DNA of 64,000 bases, taken from contig OX387198.1 of assembly GCA_947561715.1 (NCBI GenBank), positions 10,106,001-10,170,000 on the forward strand, in the 5' to 3' direction. This stretch comes from Ascidia mentula (lineage: Eukaryota > Chordata > Ascidiacea > Phlebobranchia > Ascidiidae). Each line of letters begins with the position of its first letter. Positions within the stretch are counted from its first letter, which is position 1. The position numbers and the translations under genes were made by a program. This document shows, one piece after another, positions 1-15,000 of this stretch. The notes beneath the pieces are model-generated. The model ran no database searches. It saw nothing but the letters and a program-made list of their open reading frames with translations, and was not told where the DNA came from.

Positions 1-3000
1 GTTTTATTCGTGTCTTCGTTGTCACTTTCGTCGCTCGATTCGTCCTCGAACCTGCACAAGATTATCCACACAGGAGGCGTGATGAGATATGTTTTTCGTC
101 AATAATAAAATTTGAAGTAATTAATTTAGCGCGGTAAGTTACAAGCAACCCAGCAGGTACAGCATATATATATATATAGGTAGGGGCGAGAACGAACAGC
201 TTGATTTTATATAAATAGTGATGGTAAGAATTTCAAGTTTACTGAAATTGGTGAAGCAATAACACCTTCATGATTGTATTCATGTAATGTACAACCGTTA
301 CACACGGCTGCAAATAAAAAATCAATCTGGTTGACGGCTCACAAGCGATCACTGGTATTCGATGCCTATTTTATAGAAGTGTTAACTGTAAAGGACTTTC
401 GGGCAATTTAGACCGATTCACGTTGCAAGCGCCATACCAATAAGGATTTTAACGACGAAGATCCATCATAGAGCGATCCCCTGGACAGAAATTATTGCCG
501 GTCGCAAGGTTTATGAGGAAATGTTTGCAGAGTCGTTGTCGCCCTTGCGACCCTGGCTATAAAGCGCATTTACTGCCGTCGTTAAATTAACGAAGGGATA
601 GACGAGGTCAAGTCCACAACTTTCCTTCTAAATGTGACAACGTGGATGAACGGGATGCAATACACGGACAGTGGAAAGGTATATCTATTACAAGACCGCG
701 GCCTCCCGAAGCAACCAGTTGTATTATTTTTACGGGTACCAAAGCGTAAAGCGGATTTTTCTATTATCTGTGTTATGTATGCTTACGGTTTAACTTCCAT
801 AGCACGTTTCACTGCTCTCTGACGCTCGTACTGGTCAAGTTCTTCGCCAATCAGTGGCACGCGTTTGTGAATCTGCGTATATATTAAGTATATATTATGG
901 TTGTTGATAAACCAATTCCTGCGGCAATCAGAAAACCAACCCTGGGCAAAATACAAGCATGAATGGAATGAAATTTTCTCGGTGAATTACATGTTGCACA
1001 ATAATGTCTCAGCTTGAAAACTGACAAAATGACACAAAAAAATACGTTCAACAACAGTTTGCTGAACAGTGATGTCTCACTTAACTCTGGCCGGAACAGA
1101 GTTGCTTTGGACAAAGATAAAATAGAGTACTTTGTTTTGTTGTGTGGTGCAAAAGCACGACAAACATTTAACAAACTTCCATCAAATCCTAAAACTAATA
1201 TGCCATATTTCAACTAAATATAATAGTCTTGTATCACGGTTACCTCCAGGTTGATGTGGGAAATACCCGGGTCGTCGATGAGGGTTCGGGCAAGTGTTCC
1301 TTTGGGGGTTCGACCGGTAACTATAACAGCATTGCGGGGGTCGGAACACCACCGCACGAACAGTTGTCGGGAAAACCCGCTCTGCATGTCGACTGTGCTT
1401 GCCAGAACACACTGCTCAGCCGCAAAAACAAATGTTACGGGGTTGGTGGTGCGTTGCAGTGGAAAGGGAGTTGTTCTCATGCGAGAAATCTCAGAAAGCA
1501 ATTATTTGAATTGTTTCACCAACTGCTTGACGTAGTAATGACGTCGTGGAATGTTGCAACATTACAGAAATATAGTGGAAACTGCTGTTAATAATGACCT
1601 AAATAGGGAATACGTACGCACGTAACCCGCGACTACAAAAACAGTTAAATGCGTGGTTTGGTGATTAGTTTTAGTTTAACATTAGACTTGCATAAATGGG
1701 AATGTATAAGCGGCGGCGATCACTTGGAATACTAATCTTATGGGTTCGCTTATTTCAGGGTGTTACCTTAGGCTGGGGAACTTGAGCGAGGTCTCCAAGG
1801 TTGTGGCACAACTTGAGATGTTTAAACTGGAATGGGTTGTTTCGTTGGTCGGTGAACGAATTGATTATTTTATCGCTCATCCATTCAACCTGAAGGTTTA
1901 CATGAAACATGTTGCTTAAATAAAATTTAAATGAGATGTAGGCCAATAATGGTAAAATAACTGAGGGTAATGATGCCAAAAATATGTCACTTTTGTTGAG
2001 TTCAATTCAACATTGTGGCTCAATTTACTTAACGCATAAAGAAATACCATTCGTATCATAAAGGACTAGGACATTATATTTCTGTAAGGAACTATTTTAC
2101 GCGTAATCGCGGCGAAAAGCATGGACCACGAACGCCCTGGTTTCAAACGTAGAAACGCACCTTTTCCATGCTCTGTTGCTTTCTGGTCGAGGTTAGCATC
2201 AGCGTATTTTGTTGTGGGTTTTCGTTTATCGGGCTGACACCCGACGCCCGGTTTTACATCGACTGCAATAAATCGCACGACATATGGCTTCGAGCATTAC
2301 GTAATCGTCAATTCGCTTTTCTACAGAGGAACACGAGAGCAAACATATGGCGCATGCGGTAAGCACCACGACCCGCACCACGTCGCATTTCGTCAGCTTG
2401 AACTAAACTAAAATCGAAAATGGATTCGTTTTTTATCTCTGTCAAGTCGGCCGTTCCATATAATCCCAAATCGCAGTGATCATGGATCGGACAATGCATC
2501 GAATGTATTTCTTTATCTAATGAAAAGGTTGCTAAGATATCATAATCGCCCAGCCACGATGGTGAATAAGAAATTAAAGCTGACGAATGTTTGGTTGTGT
2601 AAAGTTGTGTATTTTGTATACGGAATGTGTCATCACTTGCCAGCGCTAATTTCATGCACATGGAAAGTAAAATGACAGAAGCGGTTGCTGAGGCTAAAAG
2701 TGTGAACTTACATTGTATAAGAAAAAAACTGCAAGGTGTTACAGTTTTATGACGAATAATGTTCCCAGCGTTCCTTAACTTAAGTGGAAAAGTTCATATA
2801 TATTAAGATCCTGGACCTTTCATGCTGGACACTCGACAAATGCATTTGCAAACTTATGCACGATTGGCGCCGACCGTAGCCGCACATTGCACGCTTTCTC
2901 GTGCACTTTGACAACCGCGTCATGAAGTGCGAAAATAGCAAATTTCAGCGACTTGGGCAGCAAGCGTGGGCGGGGGAGCGTGAAGTCCTTGCGTGCCACC

Positions 3001-6000
3001 CAAACTCGACACATAAAGTTCACCTATACCACATACATTCCAATGCAGGTGTTAGTTGCTTGCGGCCGAGTGTTGGTTGTAAAATACCGGGGTTTCAACG
3101 TCTGCTATTGGGAAAATGACTACATGTTTACCAATGTTTTTTTTGGTTGACTCGCAAATTTGCAGATAATGTTATGGGCACGCGAGTCCACATTTCGCTT
3201 TGTGAAAAAGTGTATGTTAGGTCTCATCAGTGCAGCTTGGTGTCCTATGACGTCACTGGCAGCTAAATAGCCAGGCGAATAATTCACAACATTGTGGTGA
3301 CTCGCCGACATCCGTTTGGTACCAAACAAGGTCCAAACCATCGGAGAGGAACCAAAGTGGAAAACACCATGACCAAGCAACCGCTAATACATGAAAGTGT
3401 GGGTTTCATGTATAAAAAGTTGTTACAAGGACGAAAGATAATATTCAGCTTAAGTGTTGCATGCGCCATCTTGAAATAAATCTAGTTCGTGGATTTTGAT
3501 ACGGGTTTTTCACAGGCAAAGTTTATACAAACGTGCGACCCGGATTACAAAGTCCACGGCAAAGTTAACAAACAGGCCAGACACGCCTCAAGAAAGTAAT
3601 TTCAACGCGCGCCGATGATTCACGACCAACGTGCCAGGAATCACAACCGACCAGGGTGGGATTTCTCCCAGGGCGACCACAAAAAGAACGATTTCAATCT
3701 CGCGCAAATGGACGCCGGAATTCGATAGGATTGTGTTCGTACGACGCGAGGGATTACGGCGCACAAATTGAAAACAAGTGCTCGATGCGAGTTAAGTCTC
3801 AAAGGCACTGCGGGTGTTTAAAAAAACGCGTTTTACGTCAACATATATACACATACAGTGCTGTACGGATTTCTTTCCTGAAAGCAAAAAAAATGTATAC
3901 TCGAAGGCAGGCGTTCGGCGGTTTAAGGTACACAGATTGTACACCCGACCCATATATATTCTTCCATTAGCAATCACGTCTAAATGATTTGTGTGACATT
4001 ATCAGGACATCAGGAGCGTAGTAGAAGGCCAAGCCCACAATTTATTCGTTCATGTGATTCGGACGTTTCCCAACATTCATTCACAATATAGTTTGGTGTG
4101 CACACGACTGGCGCTAATTTCGACGTCACACCGAAACTTGCCACCATTGCTTATAGTGGTGGTAAATATGGCAGTGCAACTCATATAGATCGGCCAATAA
4201 TCTCCCAAATGCAAATTGCGTCACAGCCACGTCGGATCGGATGCAACCAAAGCAGCTGAGATTCTCGACTTTCTATCCCACGAGAGCGGTTGCCATTCGC
4301 CAGCATCGCTACTCGCTCCCGAGCAGCGAAATCAACTTCCCATCAGCTGAAGTCTCAGACCGCGGTTGGGGAAATACAAACATAATTGAGGCCCGATGCG
4401 GCACGCAAGTATCGCGAGTCGAGTTCGATTGTGTTGGCGTACAAGTGGCACGAGGCCACGGGCCGACATCCCAGGTTGTCGGGGCTCGCGCTCTTACTTG
4501 TTTTGACAACGTGGAACGGCCGAAAGGTTCGAACAGCTGAGAAAAAGCCAAGTTCGAGACAAACGGACGTTTGGTAGCTGAGTATAACGGAAAAGGGGTT
4601 GCCATGCTTTGTATTGATTTGGTTGATGGTGGCCACGATTTGGTTAATGATGGAAGGATCATAAACACGGCGTAAGTCGTTTTTCTCCGTTATTGTATGT
4701 TTTATAGAAAGATTTCGGTGCTTGAACAGAGCTGCGTTGGAGCGCTGAACTAAGATGCAAATGTGTTACTAAAACCTAAAGTAGGAAGTCTCTTGAAGAA
4801 ATAGATCATATAATTATTGGGATAACGCAGCTAATGCGCCAGACCAACCTGGTACGAACATTTGAAGTTGAACCAAACCCAAGTTCTCTGCAAGTGCAAA
4901 GCTTCGATTTGACCAAGTAGGTCCGAGAAACTGAAATGTAATTGGATTCCGTACAAAAATAGAAAGTGGTCATCTTATTGTCTTCGAGTGCGTTTCAATA
5001 CTTATGTATATACGAGGGTATGAGAGGTTTCAGGGACGGATATTTCATAGACGACAGCCGTCGGGAATATCGTCGACGTAACAGTCGGCGCGCCATTCCC
5101 ATAGGAGTTGTTGGACTTGGATGCTGATGAGTCTAAAAAGGTCGCAGTTGCTTTGACCGTTGAGTGTTCAGCTTTGTAGAGAATATCCGTCGGCTAACGA
5201 GTTAAGGAGATGTGAAAATCAAGCCGAACGGCTGCAGCAATACAGGTAATAAAGCTGTGGAGGTGATGTAGGGATGAAGATACAGCAGAAAGAGGGCTTT
5301 AAATGTTCAGGAATAAAACAACTGAAACATCAATACTGAAGGTTGTGTTTAGGATAAGATTTACTGACATTGTACAGAGAAGACAAAAAGACTAACGGTT
5401 TGAGGCAAGTCAAGGATTGGTTATGGTCATAACAGTCAAAGTAAGATTGGATGGGGTGATTTGTGTATGCCATAACTCGCGCAAGGTATGAAGTTGTTCA
5501 ACTGGAATTCAAACTCTATTATCTGCATGCAAATCAAAAAAGGAAATAGGAGTTATTACGTCACATAAGCGACTTTATTTACTCTCGGAACACCTCCGCC
5601 AGACTGCCAGCTGAGCGGACTGCCGTCTCGGAGAGTGTGACAAATTCGATGTCCAGCGAACTCACAGCGGGGAAAGGGTTTTACCGCTCACCCCTGTCCG
5701 GATGATTCGATTGTGATGAGCCAAAAGTGGAACGACCGACGATTCGTTTTCGACCAACAGGACAGATCAGAAGTCTATTTATTGCCGCTTTTTGGTATGG
5801 CTTTAAGGGATTATGACGCAGTTGAGTGACGTCACTGGATTATTTTGTTTGGTGTTTGGAGTGGTCATACGTTAGCTGTAATAGGGCGAATACAAGAAAG
5901 CATTGTAAACATTTCAACAAAAGAAACAAAAGTGCAAATTAGTACCGCGTTTGTAACAACTTTGACCAACGTAGAGAGGAAATGCGAAGTTTAACGCCGG

Positions 6001-9000
6001 TAAACAAAACTAATTAGCATTTCCTGGTCACGAGTCCACAAATCAAGCACCGTGACAACGTCTCTAAAACCAAGTGAAAACGGACGCGATAATATTTATG
6101 TAATGGCACTGTATGTCGGCCTGTTTATTGCCCCTCGCACAAAGGTCGCCAATCGGAATGGTTTTGAGTTTAGAATTGCAATCCATTGCCCCTACGACGT
6201 AGCGGTCGGGCACGCGCTGTGTTCAGCTTTGTTAATACCGGTCATTCAGACAGTTTAAATTGCCGCCCACGAAGGTAGGAATCTCGTTCGATGAGGTTTG
6301 CTTTACGATCGCGTATTGCAGTCTGTAGTCATGCGACGTGTTGTGGAGTATTACAAAGAGAAGGAAAGCTTTAGAAATGCAAAGGTTATTTTTAGGGTGT
6401 ATTATACCATTTAAAATATTTTCATCGGTTGTGAAACGCCATGGATCACGCTTGGTTGTGACATGAGAAGCCATTCAAACATCACGTTATGGGATAGTCC
6501 AATTTGCAAGCAGTCGCGCGTTAAATCTGTTGGAATAGAATTAGCTTCCGCGTAATTGCCCCGTGCGTGTGAAAGTCAATCGCTTGCTGACTGTCAACAG
6601 ATGAACCCTGTGTCGTTATTTGAAGCGACGCGCGTGCCTAGTTCGCGGTTCGCCTGTGTTGTTTACCGAACCGAGAGAGTTACGAGTTGTTTTCAATATG
6701 CTGGCATGGAAGATTGGTTAACAAGGTTTTACGTTTTGGACTTGCGTCGTGGAAGTGGTTAAAGTAACATGGCCTTATCTTATGTTCCACTATCAACGTG
6801 GGAAGCGACACGAAACGGATACGTTGTGACGCGCGCTACACGGTGCTTACATCTAAAACTTATCCATCGAAAAGGCGGCCAACCAGTGCATGCAGATCAA
6901 TCCCCAAATGCCATGGGTCGGCATCAATCGATTAAGCAACATTTACCGGGGTAGGCTGCCTCAAACCGGTCGAAGAACAATTTCGCGGGTCGGAAAATGC
7001 GTCTACGTCGACACTTCCACTAGACACATACACATGGGGAATTGAATAGATGGGGGAGGCTTTAACAAATGGCCCTGAAACAGTGGGTGGTGGCTTGTTT
7101 GTCCAGCGCTCGTAAACGAGCAAAGCGCAGTTCCATGCGTTTGGATGCATGCAGAGATAGCAATGGAGGGATCACGACGCAAACACAGGAAAGGGACAGA
7201 AATATGTTATTTCTCAGGAAAAGTGGCGGATACAAAAGCAGGCGTGACAGCAAACGTGTTAAAAAGGGCTATCTTCCAAGTATTCAAGTTCGGCTTGCTA
7301 AAGCAGCAAGGAAGACACCAGAAAATGTATTAGAATCGCACCTGGACCGACAACGAGGCGGCGCATTTCTTCGTGTTGCAGAGGCTTTAATGTCAAATGT
7401 TTCATGACGTTAACATTTAAGCGAGTGAAAACAGTTCCGGGTGCGCTGTAACAGAGGAGGCGAGTTGTTTTCAAGTAAATAAGGTTTTCAGCGTCATGTA
7501 GTAGCTGCTTTGTTGTCAAGGAACTTACGGAAACTACGATAATAAACATTTCAGTCAACCGCAGTAAAATACAACAAGCTTTTCTTGTGCAAAAAAAGCC
7601 ATAATATTGGCGAGCTCGCCAAGCTTTTCTTGTTATGACAGGTTTTCAAATCGAAAACATCCTGAAGGATCATTTAGGCTGTCCTTTTGGAACGTGTCCT
7701 GCTTCGCACTGCACAAATTATCTCCACGTACATTGTGCGCCAAAATTAGAGTTTCCTTTACATCAGAACTCCTTTTGGAGTTCTAGGAATATAGTATTGA
7801 TTTGTAAAGATCCGTCGGTTACCGACTTGCAGGCTGATTCCTGTAGTCACTTTTGACGTTTTCTCTATTCTTTACATAAGGTTGCACGATGGAAATTTAG
7901 CAGTCCGATGCTTTAAGTCGCGTATTTTCTTGGCAGCAAGACAAGCTCGCAGTATTAGAGAGAGAACTCGCCACATTGGACCTTCGTGTGCAACTGTATC
8001 GGAAATCGATAGTGGTATAAAGTGACCGTAATCGCTCATCGAGTCGACTAAGCATTCAGTGTCCATCCCTTTCTCAATCCTTATTGCGCTTAGTAGTGAT
8101 TTTGAAATGTCGCCTACTTGCCAAAGGCCAGTCTGTTATCTCCCGTCGCATCAGCACTTTATATAACGCGGCTTTCTCTTACGCCATTGTGGATACTTTT
8201 AATACGGATAGTCGAGGGTTGTGATTGACAGTGAGGTCGTGTGTTTATTGTCATAACAATATCTTAATCAAGGAGTGAGTAATTTTTGGTCAAAACTCAG
8301 GAAAACAAGCCTGGAGACAGGATAAATCGCAAGTTCATGCGAAGACGAACCATTTACGGTTTTAACTTGTCGTCTGGAAGAAATGCCCAGGGCTGTGTAG
8401 ATTGTACAGATATTCCGACTTGTATAGGTTTAGATATCGTAGACAGAAAAGTGTGTGGCTGCTTGTGGGTTTGATATGAAAGGGAAAAATTAGGAAGGTT
8501 TGATATAGCTACACCAACATTATACGTCGTTCACTGACAAAAACAACAAATTAAACAAACCACGCGTTCCTTACTGTAGGGTTCTCGCAGTATAAATGCT
8601 GACGAAGTAGCATAAAGGTCAAATGAAACCTTGAATAACAATACGCTTTGCAAATCAACCAAAATTCACCAAAACCATAAGTGGAGGAGTTGATATCCTA
8701 ATGTTTGTGTACGCCAATCCTCGTCGAGTCGATTTAACTTCGATTAAGCGTAATTAGAAATGTCAAGTGAAGTGACGACTGGAAGATTAAGATTGCAGCC
8801 AGATATGTTTGTTGCCCTCAGCGAGTCGACCGCTTGGAGCGCCTTTATGATTCACAAACGAACTTAGCGTCGTTCAAAATCACGAGGCCACGCAACGCTG
8901 GTATTGGCGCGTTCGGCGGCGCGTAAAAAGGGGAAAAAGAGCTGGACGCACTGCAGTCAGACTCAGTCGCCAATTCGCATTCGCTGTTGAGCGGGAGGGA

Positions 9001-12000
9001 GTTGAGGTCAGGCAGCTGAGCGCATGACAGGACGTTTGGATTGATTGCTCGGCGCGTAATGAGAACTCGAAGACGCTGTGAAGCCGCGATAAAGTGATGG
9101 ATCGAGAACGAAGATGTGCGTGAAATGTTAGGGAATACTCAAGTCGATGTTGCTTGTGTGTGTTGGGTGTGAGATCGAAGAACAGGCAGTTTGTTAGGAA
9201 ATGCTGTTCAAAAAGGGAAGGAAGAATGGCCAGTGGGATTTGTATACTTAGATAAGAAAACGTATTGACATTGAAATGTCGTCTTGAAGGTTTTTGACAA
9301 GTACAGAAGCTCTTGGCTAAAACATTAGTGAATTTTTCTTGTTATTTTTGAACGCAAAATATGTCTTGCTATTACTTCAAAAGTGTTGACAATCATTATC
9401 ATGGCACCGTAGTTCGGTCGATAAGATGGTTTTCCTTAACTGGAAACTCTGGACAAAAGCCTACTATACGCAGCCATCAGAACCCTGTATGTCCCGTTTG
9501 TTCAGGAGCAAATCAATTAGAGCTTGTGCCTCTAGTCCCCGTGTCTGAAACGTAAATTAACGGCAACGTGTTGGAAACGCACGCCCGTGTTATGTAGGGC
9601 GGCATGTTTAAAGCAGGACAACGTGGTTTATGCAGTGGCTGACCTGCCTGCGGGACTCGTGACCCGACGGGAAAAGCTCGGGCGCTCTCAATGGCGTCTT
9701 TGTATTGCCCTTGACTGGCCACCAAACAAGGTCGATCGACTCGATTAGGGGTATAAGAAAACGATTAAAATGCGAAGTTAGGTTGTCAAAAGGTGCGTAA
9801 GGGTGTTGAACCGAGCTCTTCGTAGTACGAGGGTTTGTTTTTCGAGAAACTAGTATGTTGTTATTTGTAAAAAAACAGGAATATTTGTAGGTTCTGGTGG
9901 GGTCACGAGTATATTATACAAACACAGCAGTGCATAATTTCGCGTCATTTCCGTTGTCGCCATTTTTTACCCAACTGATTAAATGCTATGTAAGGTTCTT
10001 TTTTGTTGTACGATACGTAACCATTACACACGAAAACATTCACGATACTGGAAAAACGCGTTTACGGCCATTTTGATTGCACAATATTTCCCAAGGAAAG
10101 ACGTCTGTCTTACAACCCGCGACAAACTCCTATGTTAACACATGTGTTTTCGCCTTACATAGCGTGTGACATGCGAATCAAAGAGTCAGTGTTGCATCAC
10201 GAACTGATGCGCAATGGTTGCCGGTCACGCTTCGTCGATAGTAGCCTGAAACCGCAAGGCCAACTTTACTGTAGCAGTGATGCACGTCACAAAACAGCTC
10301 TTCTACATTCACTACGATAAAGCCACCCTCGTATGAAATATTTATCGAGCGTGACTGCGCTATAGTCAAAGTAATGTAGGCCACCTTAAATGGATGAGCG
10401 AAGACGTGCGGGAAGCGGCAAGTTCGATTGTCACAACACAGCTGTTCTGTCCTGTACGTCTGCGGTACGGGAAACGAATGGACTAAATCGTGTATATGCC
10501 AATGGGTACACACCGAGTCGTTCCGTATTTGGGCAATCGCCTTGTATATACCTAACGATCGTGATTCACGTTCTCCTTGGGGTCAGTATTGCTTAAAGCG
10601 GACGGTTGTGATATGATTGAACATTTTGTTCAAACTCCCGGCGGTATTGAAAGCCTTTCATCTTGAGGAGTTTGGTATGTTTACAATAAATCCCAAAAGA
10701 ACAAGATGATTGTTCGTGATTTGAGCGCAAAAGAAAAGAGACAGAGTTCATTAAAGCATCTGGATCAGGAGCTTGTGGGGCAAGTGAAGGCAAGAGGTCA
10801 ATTTGACGAATGAAAGGCCGCAAAACCTGTGTTTCAACACTTGCATTCGACCTGAAAGGGGTCGCCGGGGGTTTCATGCGCTAAAAACACAGACCAAGTA
10901 TTGAAATAGCTGCGTTGCAGATAAGGTTGAAGATAGACTTAGTCCAAACCCTCAAATTGACAACCTGCAGTAGTAGATTTATACGTCAGAAGCCATTGTC
11001 TATTGGAGAAAGTTAACAAGGGCCAACGCCTGTGTGTGGCGGGCGTAAAGAGCAAATTAACGCGAGGGAAACATGATTCGCTGTCAAAATTACATGGATT
11101 TAACGAGGCTAATCGCGCGGGCGAACAAAGCCACCTGGCAGTGAACCAGAGACGATTGGCCGCGTTTTTAAATAATCATCCGACGGAAACGCGTGGGTAA
11201 CTTCGACCTGAAAGCTGTTTTGCGCCCACAGACAACAAACAGCAGGAAAGATGCAGACACACAAGTAATTAGCCTCGATTTGTCGTCCCCGCTGTGCGTT
11301 GCTTGAGATAAGGTGGTTTGGTAGCTGTTGCGTCGTGAAGATCAAGGCGTCGCAATGTCGTGCGTTTAAATCGCACCTCGGGGTGGCTGGCATTCTCTAA
11401 CCACGGCGCTATTTTGTTTGCAGGCAAAAAAGGCCCCATGCGGGATAAAACGGTGAACTGTGAATTGTTAGGAGTTTGTGTTTGCATGTCGCATATCTGA
11501 CTGCAACTGTCGTATTCCAGTGGGAATTGATACGTGAAGGACAGGATGGCCGGCACCGGGAGTGGAGAGAGAGCAAGTGATCCACAACTTCTTCTTCGAA
11601 CTGCAAGTCTGGACGAGGTAGTGGCGGAACCAAAGTTAACGAACATCACTACTACGACGTTCGTCCCACAGACCACGCAAGTCCTTCCCACGTCAAGCAA
11701 TAACTTTACAACCTCGCCGCCATTAAAAACGACGCCGTCGCGCACCTTCGGGGACTTGCTCGAGGCCACCAAACCGGTTCAAGTTGCAGCGATGGACAGA
11801 GCGGCGCACGACGCTTCGCTAGGTTCAACTCCGTTTTTGGCGCTGGACCATGCAGTAGCCACAACGACCACCGCGCAGCCTCCAGGAAATAACAACATTT
11901 TGACCATTGTTGGTGCAACATGTGGAATAGTTGGCCTGCTTTTGGGTATTATCATCACAGCCGCAGTGTGGATGTACGTTCAAAAGCGGCGGTCTAGACA

Positions 12001-15000
12001 CCGGCCTTATCGCCATGCGTCCGTGGTGGAGAAAAATCCGAAAGAAAAAACATTCGAACCACTTGACTTAACTCTTACGCTGCCGAGTTACAGTCAAGGC
12101 GAAGGCCCGGCTGAGGACAGGCAAGAAAGCCTCGCAGGCTCCAGAAGGACGATAGAATCGACGCCCAAACGACATACACCGGTTGCAACCAACCCAAGCT
12201 CGTACCACAGTTACGACGAACCGACGCCCCCGTTGCCTGGGGAAAGCCAAGCGTTTGATCAGGACTTCGTCGGTGCTTTTGGACGGCCTCGCGAGATGAT
12301 TTCTATGGGTGGTGACTATGGTTACATCAACGACCGCTTTTGCGCCCACGAAGATTTTTCGGGCAGTTTTAGCGACGTGTCGGCCCCTCATCGGCGGTCG
12401 GACAGATTCCGCAAGTCGCCAAATTCCAGCAAAGAGGTAGGATTTTATGGCAGTACACAGGATAAAACGGTGTGTTAAACTGCATTATTTTATCTCGACC
12501 GTCTTTTCACAAATTACAATGATTCGATTCTAATGTACCTAACATAAGACGCACATTGTCTAAAAATAGTCCTAGTGTGCGTAATACTTAAAGACTGCAC
12601 TGTGCAAGACTTGCACAGGTCGTTTGAGACTTTCAGACAGCATCATTAATTTGAATCATTTTTGTACAGCGTGCCATGCGACTTTCCTCCATCACAACAC
12701 GCGACAGTTTCAGCAGTGGTCTGGGCACTGGGACGGAGTCCGACACCCTTCCGTACGAAACCCGAGGACCACGTTTCAGTTTTACCCGAAAAGATACGCG
12801 TGACGACCAGCAGCAATATCAACAGCGAATGCGGAGACCTATTGACCTGTCGGGACACCTCAGCCAGCTGCAACAATCCGTACTCCGGAGCCAGGATACG
12901 ACTCCGAGCCGCGTGGGTGAACTGGGAATTGTCCCCGAGGACAACAGTCGACGATCAAAGCGGTCTGCTGCGAGCGGAAGCAGACGGCGAGCAGCGCGCG
13001 TGTCCGATGCATCAAGCTCCTACGCGCCAAGCGTGAACGGGTGGTCGACCGACGGTTCCTCCTACTCCCCAGCATCTACTCTCCCCCCTCAGACAGAACC
13101 CGATGCAGTGTTCGATTCGTCCCCGAGAAGCCCTCACGTCATCGCGGAGGAAGATCTGGCTACGTCCGAGGGCCGAGACTCGCCACATCTGCCACGGACG
13201 GATTCTCCTGGAAGTGGCGTCCACGGGGACGACGAGGAGCCACCGGAGGAGGAAGAAGAGGATGTCGTGTCCACGTACTTCGACATGCACTTCCCGCCAA
13301 CACCGCTGAGGAGCAACACCCTCTCCCCAAAAGGCTCCTTGCGGGAGAAAATTAAGATATCAGGGGAAAAGTTGGCGGACGCCTCGCCGGATACAAAGGA
13401 GAGAATCTCACGCTCTGTGACCTTGATAAGACGCAATTCTGACGTCACAATCGATTTGTAGCACCCGAAACTAAATACCAAAACTGGACACATTATGTGA
13501 AACACGAACAAACTACGAAAAAACAACTGAAGCGTTTAAATCAAAATCATAATCCTAACAAAATTTGCTGTCATCACTTCCATATATACGTCACTGTTTC
13601 ATGTTCCTTTACTGTGTTAGGATAATCCTTGATTTTGTGCTGTCATGTTATGTTTTTGCTACCAAACTGTTGCCGACCTGTGTTGTTTTGCAGCATTGCG
13701 ATCTTCCCATGCATTGCGCGCATTGCCTGAAAGCTATTTTTGTTGGGATGAATTAAACATACGTTCCCTACCTTCGTTGTGTGTGTGTGTGTATGCAGGT
13801 TTTGTAGTTTACCGAAACGGCACAAGGCATTTGGACTTCGTGCGCATATTTTAGCAAGCTTTTTTAGTCTTTAATCGTATAATGTATCGGGATTAGGAAC
13901 ATTTCGTTCATCGCAATCTAAACCGAGTTAAAATTTCATTGGATGACCCATTTCCCTACAGGAAAACATGCTAACTGGCTAATAGATTACCGCCAAAGGG
14001 ATACGAGAACATGTCCTGAATAACAGTAAAAACCCGTGCAAGCGGTTGAGTATGGGTGTGTCCGCCAATCTACGGGTTAAGAAGCAGAACAGGTCGAGTC
14101 GCTCAGGTCGCTATAATTACGCCAAGAAGAACTCGTTTGACCTCCTACCAAGCTGCGTAAATAGAGGCAGTGACAGGGTTTGGGCTGTCAATCAAACACC
14201 TTGCCAAAAGCGGCGCAGCAAGTCAACATAACGTGGACATAATAGGCTGTATAATACACTTGAGGCGTTTATGACCCGGCACAATTGCTTTCCGGTAGAA
14301 ACTACAAACTTAGTAAACCTGACTGAATGCAAATTTGTATTTTTAGTTTGGTGTTAAATGAAATGTGATATGTAGTTGCCGCTTTTGCTGATTGTCAATC
14401 GCTTGCACAGTGCTTGCATCAAACAGTCGCATGCAGCGTGTTTTCTTGATTTTCCACACGCAAGATATCAGAATTAAATTCCAGAAAACGTTTACCGCAG
14501 ATTAGGAAAAATGTCGCTTTCATAGCAGCATAATATTGTTTGCCCAGGTCTGGGAAAATTAAATGCCTTCTGGGACAGGCACGAGCTTGATTCAAAATAG
14601 TTGTTTCAAGCGAACCGCGATTGTCACGGAACAAATCAACTCCAATGACAAACGCACGCGGAGTTCAACTCGAGGCTTCCAAAAATAAACCCAACTTATT
14701 CCTTAAACTCATCACAGCGAGCGAACAAAAGCGAAACCAACAGAGAGACGGCCACAGGCGAGGGCCATGGATATCAATTGGCTCAGGTGAAACAATGAAT
14801 TATTTATCTCAACTCAGTTTGCTCTGCGCTGGAGGCAAAATCGAATTTCGCGGGAGATGTTGCTACGGGCATAAGGGGTGAGTGAAGTCAACGAGCGTTA
14901 GGTATTTAGTCGAGCGTCCGGATATGACGAACGCGCCGATGTTTGGAGCAGTCATGATTTTCGGGATTCCGATAAACGAAGTACGTCACCGGAGATGACA

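Noticed and set aside
4241..4577. Possible signal-peptide exon ([13 protein letters not shown]) for the nested membrane protein
   Set aside because: The nearest donor phase does not match any acceptor before 11546, and no family similarity supports it.
7069..7407. 112-codon plus-strand ORF in the CPSF2 intron
   Set aside because: Basic, low-complexity composition, no recognisable domain, no splice context, and overlapping ORFs of similar length in other frames.
11269..11772. 167-codon minus-strand ORF antisense to the nested gene
   Set aside because: It overlaps the well-supported plus-strand exon and has a shadow-like composition; it is explained by that exon's reverse complement.
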